NCBI GenBank assembly: GCA_964571815.1
Contig: CAZNDN010000096.1
Span: forward strand, 1-16,229
Direction: 5' to 3'
Source: CAZNDN01 sp964571815
GTDB lineage: Bacteria > Fibrobacterota > Chitinivibrionia > Chitinivibrionales > WJKA01
DNA length: 16,229 bases
Below the pieces are notes generated by a model that ran no database searches, was not told where the DNA came from, and saw only the letters and a list, made by a program, of their open reading frames with translations. The position numbers and the translations under genes were made by a program. Below, piece after piece: positions 8,029-14,142 of the stretch; the first letter of the stretch is position 1, and each line of letters opens with the position of its first letter.

Positions 8029-8042
8029 GGCTCACGTGAGCC
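8029..8042. repeat. 14-bp perfect palindrome
   Basis: GGCTCACGTGAGCC is fully self-complementary and lies about 100 bp upstream of the LexA-type gene. Its 10-bp core CTCACGTGAG recurs at 15865-15874. It could be a binding site for a dimeric regulator, possibly the adjacent winged-helix protein; a chance palindrome is possible. Confidence 0.35.
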
Positions 8043-8139
8043 GCCTTCCACGTCATTTGAACCGCCGTCAGCCAATCAAGTACTTTGAAGTCTGGTGCTT
8101 CCTTACGCAAGTACTAACTCAGCGAGGGGACAACAGAGC

Positions 8140-8400
8140 ATGGCACGCTACACGCAACGGCAGGCTGCATATCTGACGTTTATCTATTTCTACACTGCCA
8201 TACACGGCCGGTCTCCCGCCGAGCACGAGTTCCTCGAACGCTTCAGAGTATCGGGGCCGGCGGTACATCAGATGATCGTGACGCTGACCCGCAATGGATT
8301 GATCACGCGGGAGCCGTACGTACCCCGATCGATCAGGCTGAACCTGAACCGCGATGAACTCAGGGAGCTGCTCGGCATGTTTGCGCTGGAGCAGGAGTAG
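8140..8400 (+). CDS. Small LexA-type winged-helix DNA-binding protein
   Basis: An 86-aa protein from ATG 8140 (AGGGGA about 10 nt upstream; an in-frame upstream start at 8095 is less likely). The sequence MARYTQRQAAYLTFIYFYTA, then RSPAEHEFLERFRVSGPAVHQMIVTL and NGLITREP matches a family of stand-alone winged-helix proteins resembling the N-terminal DNA-binding domain of LexA: helix 1 at ~6-20, the helix-turn-helix at ~27-50 (recognition helix around GPAVHQMIVTL), and the wing at ~53-66. The LexA protease half is absent, so self-cleavage is not expected. There is no operon partner on either side. Target genes are unknown. Confidence 0.75.
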   Translation: MARYTQRQAAYLTFIYFYTAIHGRSPAEHEFLERFRVSGPAVHQMIVTLTRNGLITREPYVPRSIRLNLNRDELRELLGMFALEQE

Positions 8401-8830
8401 TACGGCCTGTCATGTGAGCCTTCGTTTCCTTCAGCACCCTGTGCACACCTCTCTGTAAACCAGGCGCCTTTCCCGGAAGGCACCTTCGAAGTGCTGAACT
8501 CATTTGTTTTGAACCGCGGGCACGAAGTATGCGACAATACAGGATACACACGGCAAAGAGAATCGCGCGTCTGTCGAGAAAATGCATACGACACGATCAT
8601 CCTGCATTCTTTGAAACCATTGAAAAGGATAGTACTCACAACGTATGAAGGTGCGGTTTCGAGGGACGAGGGTCATCGCGAATAACCGGTTTGAGGAAGG
8701 CGGCCCTGGATGAAACTGTGATCGAAACCGCAAAGAACGGGTTGTGGCGCGGTTCTCGGACTCTGCCGTGGTGTCCTTGTCTGCTATAAACGCATAATGA
8801 TCAGGGTATCACCTTGTAAGGAGGTTGTCT

Positions 8831-8929
8831 ATGTTCCAGTATCACGCGCAAAGGATGACTCTGACGGTAGTTTCGACTCTTCTCCTGTCGATCTGCAACG
8901 GTAAGGACCGACAGCCGTACAAACCGTAA
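8831..8929 (+). CDS. Possible 32-aa exported peptide
   Basis: A short frame starts at ATG 8831 with an unusually strong ribosome site, TAAGGAGGT (8817-8825), 5 nt upstream. The peptide has a basic start, a hydrophobic core (MTLTVVSTLLLSIC) and a charged end, like a bare signal peptide or a lipoprotein leader; the residue before Cys is Ile, which is not a canonical lipobox. A TATAAA box lies at 8785-8790 but no matching -35. It could be a real small membrane peptide, a leader, or the surviving start of a decayed lipoprotein gene. Confidence 0.35.
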   Translation: MFQYHAQRMTLTVVSTLLLSICNGKDRQPYKP

Positions 8930-8969
8930 GCACACACTCATACCCAACACTCCGAAACAGGCGAAACAA

Positions 8970-8993
8970 GGGGACATCCATTATTGTGTCCCC
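8970..8993. repeat. GGGGACA/TGTCCCC hairpin, REP-like
   Basis: GGGGACA (8970-8976) and TGTCCCC (8987-8993) form a perfect 7-bp stem around a 10-nt loop. Such GGGGACA-type hairpins recur in genomes with REP-associated Y1 tyrosine transposases. No transposase gene is visible nearby, and no T-run follows, so a terminator is less likely. Confidence 0.4.
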
Positions 8994-9085
8994 GTCAAGC
9001 CCCATTGTCCCGGCCGGCAAAACAGCCATTGTGTTAGTCAAGCCGGCCTGGTGCGCCGGAATGTAGTGGGGAAGGTACCGGATCG

Positions 9086-9118
9086 TATATTGTCGATGTG
9101 CGATATCGCCAATCGACA
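9086..9118. promoter_or_regulatory. -10 box and 28-bp palindromic operator of the PadR-fet operon
   Basis: TATATT (9086-9091) is a plausible -10 box without a good -35. It abuts a palindrome at 9091-9118 with outer arms TGTCGAT and ATCGACA and perfect core GCGATATCGC (9100-9109); 12 of 14 base pairs match. The ATGT…ACAT spacing inside it (9096-9099 and 9116-9119) recalls PadR operators, and its position just ahead of the PadR gene suggests autoregulation. Confidence 0.6.
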
Positions 9119-9133
9119 TCAAGGGATTCTCTC

Positions 9134-9442
9134 GTGCATCACCGTGAGCTGTTTCCGGGACTTGTGAAACTTCATATCCTCTATCATGCCGGAAAGGAAC
9201 CGGCGTTCGGGTTTGAGCTTATGCGTGAGCTGGGCCGGCGCGGGTACTGCCTGAGCCCGGGGACGCTCTATCCCCTGCTGCACAAGCTCCGCCTGACGTG
9301 TCTGCTTTCGTCGAAACGCAAGAACGTGGCCGGGAGAATTCGCACCTGCTGCCGGATTACGTCTCGCAAACGCGCGGTACCGCGGGAAGGCACCGAAAAG
9401 GCGCGCGAACTTCCCGCTGAAATCCATCGAGGCGCCCGATGA
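9134..9442 (+). CDS. PadR-family transcriptional regulator (diverged, Cys-rich)
   Basis: A 102-aa protein starting at GTG 9134, chosen for AAGGGA 7 nt upstream and because the family's R-E-L-F-P-G-L-V-K-L start follows directly. Residues 4-50 are typical PadR winged helix: LVKLHILYHAG, FGFELMRELGRRGY, LSPGTLYPLLHKL. The later part has drifted: where PadR proteins usually read 'E.GLLSS' and 'YYRIT', this has LTCLLSS and CCRIT, giving Cys39, Cys56, Cys72 and Cys73. PadR proteins are small dimeric repressors, often of the transporter operon they sit in. The stop overlaps the ATPase start as ATGA. The cysteines could sense metal or redox state, fitting a metal exporter, or could mark decay. Confidence 0.75.
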   Translation: MHHRELFPGLVKLHILYHAGKEPAFGFELMRELGRRGYCLSPGTLYPLLHKLRLTCLLSSKRKNVAGRIRTCCRITSRKRAVPREGTEKARELPAEIHRGAR

Positions 9443-10098
9443 TTGCATTCGACGACGTCACGGTTCGCGCGTCGCAAAGCGTGCTGCTGAAAGACATCAC
9501 CTTTTCCCTCGATGCCGGCGAGAAAGCCGTGATCACCGGGCCCTCGGGCTCGGGAAAATCCACGATTCTGCTTACCCTCATGGGCGCCCACGCACCCGCA
9601 CGCGGCCGTGTTCGGTTCGACGGAACGGAAGTGACCGCACAGACCGTGGCCTCGGTGCGCAATGCGGTTGCTTTCATCGGGCAGGAGCCGGTCCTGGGAA
9701 ACCGGAGCGTACGCGACGGCCTGCTGCTTCCCTTCACGTTCAGGGCAAACAGGGACGCACGTCCCGGCGAAGAGCGCATCTCGGAGATTCTCCATGGACT
9801 GAAACTCCCTTCTGATATACTCGATCGCTCTACCGCCGTGATATCCGGCGGGGAAAAGCAGCGCATTGCCGTTGCCCGGGCTCTTCTTACCGGCAAGAAT
9901 ACCTTCGTTGCCGATGAAATAACCTCGGCGCTGGATGAAACCAGTAATCAAATTGTGCTCGATCTGTTTCTGAGGCCCGGCATTACGGTCCTGGCGGTCT
10001 CACACCAGGGTCAGTGGCTGCAACGATTCGACAAACAGATTCGTATCGTCAACGGGACCGTTGTCGACGTGCGGCACAACCGCCGAGGGGATACATGA
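9439..10098 (+). CDS. fetA: FetA-like iron-export ABC transporter ATPase
   Basis: A 219-aa ABC ATPase with all motors intact: Walker A GPSGSGKST (34-42), Q-loop Gln82, signature ISGGEKQR (135-142), Walker B TFVADE (155-160) with catalytic Glu160, D-loop SALDE (163-167) and switch His189. Size and single domain match FetA/YbbL, the partner of UPF0014 permeases. Its job is to hydrolyse ATP at the inner membrane to drive export of iron (in E. coli FetAB lowers cytosolic iron and protects against peroxide). ATG 9439 overlaps the PadR stop, and its own TGA overlaps the permease ATG at 10095, so the three genes are coupled. The identification as fet rests mainly on the adjacent permease. Confidence 0.85.
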   Translation: MIAFDDVTVRASQSVLLKDITFSLDAGEKAVITGPSGSGKSTILLTLMGAHAPARGRVRFDGTEVTAQTVASVRNAVAFIGQEPVLGNRSVRDGLLLPFTFRANRDARPGEERISEILHGLKLPSDILDRSTAVISGGEKQRIAVARALLTGKNTFVADEITSALDETSNQIVLDLFLRPGITVLAVSHQGQWLQRFDKQIRIVNGTVVDVRHNRRGDT

Positions 10099-10883
10099 GT
10101 ACCCGGGACATCAACCTGACCCAACTTCTGATTATCTACGCGATGCTTGCCGTGCCCGCCGCCATACTTGCCGTTTTCAGGACCGGGCTGGTGCGACGGA
10201 CACTGATTGCAATCGTACGGATGTCGCTGCAGCTTGCCCTCGTCGGGCTGTACCTGCAATACGTGTTCGATCTGAACAATCCCTGGCTGAATGTCGCGTG
10301 GTTCCTGGTTATGGTCACCGTTGCATCCGCCAACGTGGTGCATTCGGCCAATCTGCGCACGCGCGCGCTGCTGCCCATGGTCCTGATCGGAATAGGCCTG
10401 AGCACTTCGTGCGTGCTTGCCGTGTTCGTGTTTGCGGCGCTGCGCCCACAGCCCTTCTACGATGCGCGCTACCTGATTCCGATCGGCGGAATGATACTGG
10501 GAAACTGCATGCGCGGCAATGTAATCAGCCTCCAGCGCTTTTTCTCCGGCATACGCGAAAACGGCAAGGAGTACATGAGCAGTCTGTTCATGGGCGCCAC
10601 CGTCACCGAGGCCGTTCGGCCCTGGGTTCGCCGCTCACTCACCGCGGCGCTCTCCCCCACGGTCAGTACCATGGCCACTATGGGAATCGTCTCGCTGCCG
10701 GGCATGATGACCGGACAGATCCTGGGCGGGTCCGATCCCGTGACCGCGGTCAAGTATCAAACGGCGATCATGGTCGCGATCTTCGTGTCGGTAGCCATGG
10801 GCGCCTGGCTCAACCTGGCCCTCTGCACACGGGTGGGATTCAACGAATACGGCATGGTGAGGGATGATATATTTCGATCGTAA
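10095..10883 (+). CDS. fetB: FetB-like permease (UPF0014), iron export
   Basis: A 262-aa polytopic membrane protein starting at the ATG of an ATGA overlap. Hydrophobic segments lie at about 8-28, 36-57, 66-83, 91-115, 125-138, 184-213 and 221-244. Signature stretches of the FetB/YbbM family are present: VRMSLQLALVGLYL (41-54), IPIGGMILGNCMRG (128-141) and LPGMMTGQILGGSDPVTAVK (201-220). It forms the membrane half of the exporter with the ATPase upstream. No frameshift or truncation is seen. Substrate is inferred from E. coli FetAB; related permeases may handle other metals. Confidence 0.88.
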   Translation: MSTRDINLTQLLIIYAMLAVPAAILAVFRTGLVRRTLIAIVRMSLQLALVGLYLQYVFDLNNPWLNVAWFLVMVTVASANVVHSANLRTRALLPMVLIGIGLSTSCVLAVFVFAALRPQPFYDARYLIPIGGMILGNCMRGNVISLQRFFSGIRENGKEYMSSLFMGATVTEAVRPWVRRSLTAALSPTVSTMATMGIVSLPGMMTGQILGGSDPVTAVKYQTAIMVAIFVSVAMGAWLNLALCTRVGFNEYGMVRDDIFRS

Positions 10884-10935
10884 CGCCGCACCGGTATGAT
10901 CCTCACCAGTTGTCCCGGGCTGTGCGAAAAAGACA

Positions 10936-10956
10936 GAACCGGCCCCGAACCGGTTC
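10936..10956 (-). terminator. Hairpin with T-run on the minus strand
   Basis: GAACCGG (10936-10942) and CCGGTTC (10950-10956) make a perfect 7-bp stem with a 7-nt loop. Read on the minus strand the stem is followed by TGTCTTTTT, as in an intrinsic terminator. It would stop minus-strand transcripts from the hydrolase gene before they run into fetB. Read on the plus strand no T-run follows. Confidence 0.45.
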
Positions 10957-11099
10957 ATTGCCGCTTTGCGTGAAAAGCCCTTGTCCTGCAAGAGAAATCG
11001 ACAAGCAGGTCCCTCACGGTGATTCCAGGCCCCCGGCACATTCGAAAAAGAAACGCTCGATGGGGCCCCTGCCTGCCGGCATTGCGAGATTGTACAAGG

Positions 11100-11125
11100 C
11101 GGAGGCGCCGCATGCGGCGCCTCCG
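11100..11125. terminator. Strong hairpin between fetB and the hydrolase gene
   Basis: A perfect 26-bp inverted repeat (arm CGGAGGCGCCGC, two-base centre AT) begins 14 bp beyond the stop of the minus-strand hydrolase gene. Neither side has a good T-run, so termination may be partial or the hairpin may protect the mRNA end. Its position between converging transcripts supports a bidirectional terminator. Confidence 0.55.
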
Positions 11126-11139
11126 TTCTCTCGCAGGGT

Positions 11140-13926
11140 CTATCTCCTGATGATCTTCCTGCTCCACTCCGAAGAGCCCGTTTGGAGCTTCACAAGGAGC
11201 ACTCCGCGGGCTGCCGTCGGCAACGCCGCAGCAGCCTCCGTCACGCCGCCGACAACCGTGGTTCCGAGGATGCGGCCCGACAGGTCAACCAGGTGCACTC
11301 GGTACGTGCGCGATGGGTTGAGCCCCGAGATACTCAGGGTGGTGGGGCCTGGTGCCGCGGAGATTGCGCCGCCGGCGACCGGAACCCGGCCGCGCGCGAC
11401 ATCGAAGACCGTGGCCTGGTCCGGATCCGACGCGTAGAGCTTCTCCAGTGGTATCTGCCCCGGTGAACCGGAACCGGGAGCCTGCCAGGTAACCTCGAGT
11501 CCCTGGCCGCCGCCGGCCTGGAAAAACGTCACCACGATCGGATGCATCCCGGCCGTCAGGGTGATGGTTCCGGCCTTCTGCTCCATGCCGTGGAGACCGT
11601 CGTTGTCGACCACCTTGTCCCCGTCAACGTACAGCGCACTGCCGTCGTCGGAGGTGGTCCCGAACGTATACTCCCCATCCTCCCCGATCTCCACCATACC
11701 GCTGAACCGTATCGCGTAGTTGCTCGCCGTACCGGCAACTTCGGCAATATCGAACCCGGAAACCGTGCCGGTCCGTGCCGGCGTGAGCGCATCGAACTCC
11801 GGCAGCGTCTCGAAACTGCCTTCGTAGTACTGGTAGGCTACCTCTCCCTGAGTATACGGCAGGAACGAGAAGGTTGCCTCCGTGCCGGCTGCGATAGTGT
11901 TGGGCGTCGACGCCAGGTCCTTGACATTGCCGACAGCAAGGGTGTATGTAATATCGGTGGAGAGCTGCGAAGTGGTGAGGGTGACGGTCTTGCCGTCTTC
12001 GCCCAGCGATGCTCCCGACACGGACACGTCGTTATCGATCGAATAGTTCCCCGTTTCCTCGGCGCTTCCCTTTTCGACCGGCTCGGAGAAAACCACCGTG
12101 ACCGTAGTTGCACTTCCGGCGGCGGCTACCGATGCAATCTCCGGCGGACTGTCGTCCGCACCGGTGGCAGCCGATGCCTCGCCGCTCTTTTCACCTTCCA
12201 TGCCGGCGCCGTTGACCGCGGAGACGCGGTAGGTGTACTCGGCCCCTTCATCGAGACCCTTGTCGCTGTACGATGTGTTGTCGGTGGTGCCGATGCTGGT
12301 ACCGCCGCGATAGACGTTGTAGCCGCTGATCCCGCTCTCCCCGTCGGACGCGGCGTCCCAGCTCAAGTCAACCTGAGAGTTGCCGGCAGCGCTCGCGTTG
12401 AGGTTTGAGGGGGCCGAGGGCGGCGTGTTGTCGGCGGGCTGCCCGCCGAACCCACCGACCGCGATCACCCAGTCCGATGAATTCGGGGCGCTCCAGGTCA
12501 TGTCCGATTTCGTGACGTCAACCCCGATCTCACCATACTCCTTCTTTGCGTCGACCGCCACGGCGCTCAGTGTTCCGTTGAAACCGGAAAGATTCATGGA
12601 CACCTTGTCGGTGTTCTCTTTGTAAAACACCGCGTGCGTCTTGCCGGGCGTTATCAGGCAGTAGCCGTCGGTGAGACCGTTGTCCGCCTTCATGTCAAGC
12701 AGGAGACGCTCGTTGTCGTACCAGAAGGCATGATGCGCCCGGAGGTATTCGGGATGAGGGTATTTGTCGTTGTGCGTCCAGTAGGCCCCGAAGAATCCCG
12801 CGTGACCTCCCGCCATGGTGTAGCGCCACACATGGTGACGGGTCCAGTCGAAGTCGGCGCAGGAGCGTTTGTACAGGTCGCGTTCCTCGAAGAAATGGGG
12901 ACGGTTCGGGTCCCGGTTCAGGTTGCCGACCGCCGTATTGTAATCGTGGCACAGGTGCGAATACGAGACCACATCGAGCGCGGAATTGGAGCGCCCCCGG
13001 GCGCACAGCAGGTGGGACCACCCCATTCGCTGATGCATGTACTCGGCCCAGGATTTCAACTCGGATTCACCGACCCATTCCTGAAGGTCAAAGCCGTAGC
13101 CCATGGTCCAGCCGGGAAGCGGGCCGAGACGCGCGGCAATGTAGCGCTGTACCCGCCGGTCGGCGTATCCGTTGAGGCCCCCGGCAACACCCTTCGGCGT
13201 CCAGCGCCTGCTCGATGCATCGTCGCCCCAGGCCCAGATATGCAGTGACAGTCCGTTCCTGTGCAGTTTCACGATAATCTGCTCAAGAGCCTCGAAGGTC
13301 GCGCGGTCGGGCTCGTCGCTGTCGTGATCATCCCAGCCTTTGGCTCCCAGCTTGAACCATCCATTGCACATTTCATTGAGGAACACACGGGTAAATCCAT
13401 TGGTTCGAGCACTCGCCATCGCGTTGTCGATCCGCGCCAGGAACTCGTCGGGACGGGCGTGATCGTGCTCTGCGTCCCACGGTTTGAAAACGTGGCCGGG
13501 AATAGCTTTCAAATCGCCCTCCGCGCCGGTCTGCACCGCGAATTTGCTGCCCGATGCCACCATGAAACCGGTGATGGAGTTATCCGCATTCGCCGATACG
13601 CTCACCTCCCCCGAGTGGCCGTTCAAATCGCCGTTGTCGCTCGATGTCGAAAAACTCCACGTCCCGGTCTTCGTGCCCGTGAATCGAAATTTCCACGTGT
13701 CGTTGCCGTCAAAGAACATCTCAGTCTCGTGCCGGGCGTTGCTTCCCCCATGCTCGAACGTCACGGTCGCGATCACATCGTAGGCATTGCCCGAGTAGGA
13801 GACCCCGGAAATCTCCCATTCAAGGTACGGCTCCCACATGGTCACCGATTCCGATCCGAAATCGGTACCATGAGCGACCGCCACGACGCCCATCGCAACC
13901 ACAAACGATTTCAGTGTTCGGCTCAT
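11140..13926 (-). CDS. Secreted multidomain glycoside hydrolase (DUF5060, barrel, FN3, Ig-like, PA14, sorting tail)
   Basis: A 928-aa protein from ATG 13926, with GGGGAGGAG about 6 nt upstream. Residues 1-20 are a signal peptide. Domains in order: an N-terminal DUF5060-like beta-sandwich (~22-112; WEPYLEWEISG, WKFRFTGTKTGTWSFST); a TIM-barrel catalytic region (~140-410) with candidate catalytic acids in GYGFDLQEWVGE (Asp280, Glu283, Glu287) and HFFEERD (Glu347/348); a small C-terminal beta-domain (~415-492); fibronectin type III (~502-588); an SbsA/Big-type Ig domain (~594-688; VVFSEPVEKGS); PA14 (~693-832; YTFGTTSDDGSALYVDGDKV), usually carbohydrate-binding; and a C-terminal module (~845-928) like T9SS sorting domains (RTYRVHLVDLSGRILG). 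It likely cleaves a plant or algal polysaccharide at the cell surface; the exact bond is unknown. The divergent regulator at 14143 probably controls it. Confidence 0.82.
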   Translation of the reverse strand: MSRTLKSFVVAMGVVAVAHGTDFGSESVTMWEPYLEWEISGVSYSGNAYDVIATVTFEHGGSNARHETEMFFDGNDTWKFRFTGTKTGTWSFSTSSDNGDLNGHSGEVSVSANADNSITGFMVASGSKFAVQTGAEGDLKAIPGHVFKPWDAEHDHARPDEFLARIDNAMASARTNGFTRVFLNEMCNGWFKLGAKGWDDHDSDEPDRATFEALEQIIVKLHRNGLSLHIWAWGDDASSRRWTPKGVAGGLNGYADRRVQRYIAARLGPLPGWTMGYGFDLQEWVGESELKSWAEYMHQRMGWSHLLCARGRSNSALDVVSYSHLCHDYNTAVGNLNRDPNRPHFFEERDLYKRSCADFDWTRHHVWRYTMAGGHAGFFGAYWTHNDKYPHPEYLRAHHAFWYDNERLLLDMKADNGLTDGYCLITPGKTHAVFYKENTDKVSMNLSGFNGTLSAVAVDAKKEYGEIGVDVTKSDMTWSAPNSSDWVIAVGGFGGQPADNTPPSAPSNLNASAAGNSQVDLSWDAASDGESGISGYNVYRGGTSIGTTDNTSYSDKGLDEGAEYTYRVSAVNGAGMEGEKSGEASAATGADDSPPEIASVAAAGSATTVTVVFSEPVEKGSAEETGNYSIDNDVSVSGASLGEDGKTVTLTTSQLSTDITYTLAVGNVKDLASTPNTIAAGTEATFSFLPYTQGEVAYQYYEGSFETLPEFDALTPARTGTVSGFDIAEVAGTASNYAIRFSGMVEIGEDGEYTFGTTSDDGSALYVDGDKVVDNDGLHGMEQKAGTITLTAGMHPIVVTFFQAGGGQGLEVTWQAPGSGSPGQIPLEKLYASDPDQATVFDVARGRVPVAGGAISAAPGPTTLSISGLNPSRTYRVHLVDLSGRILGTTVVGGVTEAAAALPTAARGVLLVKLQTGSSEWSRKIIRR

Positions 13927-14056
13927 AACACTCCTCCCCGGTTGATGGTTTTTTTCCGCACGGCCGCCGGTAGTCGCGGTGCGCGAGCCCCCCTGCCCGG
14001 TCGACCCGGCAAGCTTTCCGAGAAGATACGGTGAAAAAATCCCGACGTGTTGTCAA

Positions 14057-14085
14057 AATTGTGGTATATTATTAGCAATTGTGGT
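14057..14085 (+). promoter_or_regulatory. Extended -10 promoter with direct-repeat operator
   Basis: TGGTATATT (14062-14070) is an extended -10 box for the plus-strand regulator. The 9-mer AATTGTGGT occurs at 14057-14065, overlapping that box, and again at 14077-14085, at the predicted transcription start, 20 bp apart or about two helical turns. A TTGACA hexamer reads on the minus strand (complement of 14051-14056), towards the hydrolase, though its best -10 (TATCTT) is 22 bp away. The repeats may be the binding site of the regulator. The remainder of 13927-14142 shows nothing else. Confidence 0.5.
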
Positions 14086-14142
14086 GCACGTAGCTCATCC
14101 GTGGACGGACCGTCGTCCGTGCGCAAGTCGGGAATGATCGCT

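Larger units (their letters stand above)
7021..8139. other. Gene-poor stretch with decayed coding fragments
   Basis: No intact gene is convincing in these ~1.1 kb. Minus-strand frames between 7653 and 7030 look protein-like in pieces that jump frame: VFSGWDNLSGEPAVAGGVQC near 7560, GAPFYVVFGIRESPCFFGAL then GTLYVDFVR near 7330-7230, then FPGIVFLHGSGRNPGTVFRI near 7220-7160. On the plus strand, THKPLEYDRFCLDCYLEFQ (about 7645-7730) is followed, in another frame, by YVRSAINLLGLTGKGRKYRA (about 7735-7790). These look like two unrelated degraded genes. No terminator for the upstream gene was recognised. Confidence 0.35.
8401..9085. other. Gene-poor intergenic stretch
   Basis: About 0.7 kb without a standard gene. 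It holds the small open frame at 8831-8929 and the GGGGACA hairpin at 8970-8993, both listed separately. A weak hairpin (GCCTT…AAGGC near 8467-8482) lies about 70 bp after the LexA-type gene, but no T-run follows. Open frames on the minus strand show no protein-like composition that I trust. Confidence 0.5.

Noticed and set aside
10061..10867. A 268-codon plus-strand frame overlapping fetB.
   Set aside because: It is an Arg/His-rich shadow of the permease gene in another frame.
11542..12408. A 288-codon plus-strand frame.
   Set aside because: It lies inside the hydrolase gene on the opposite strand and has no domain-like sequence.
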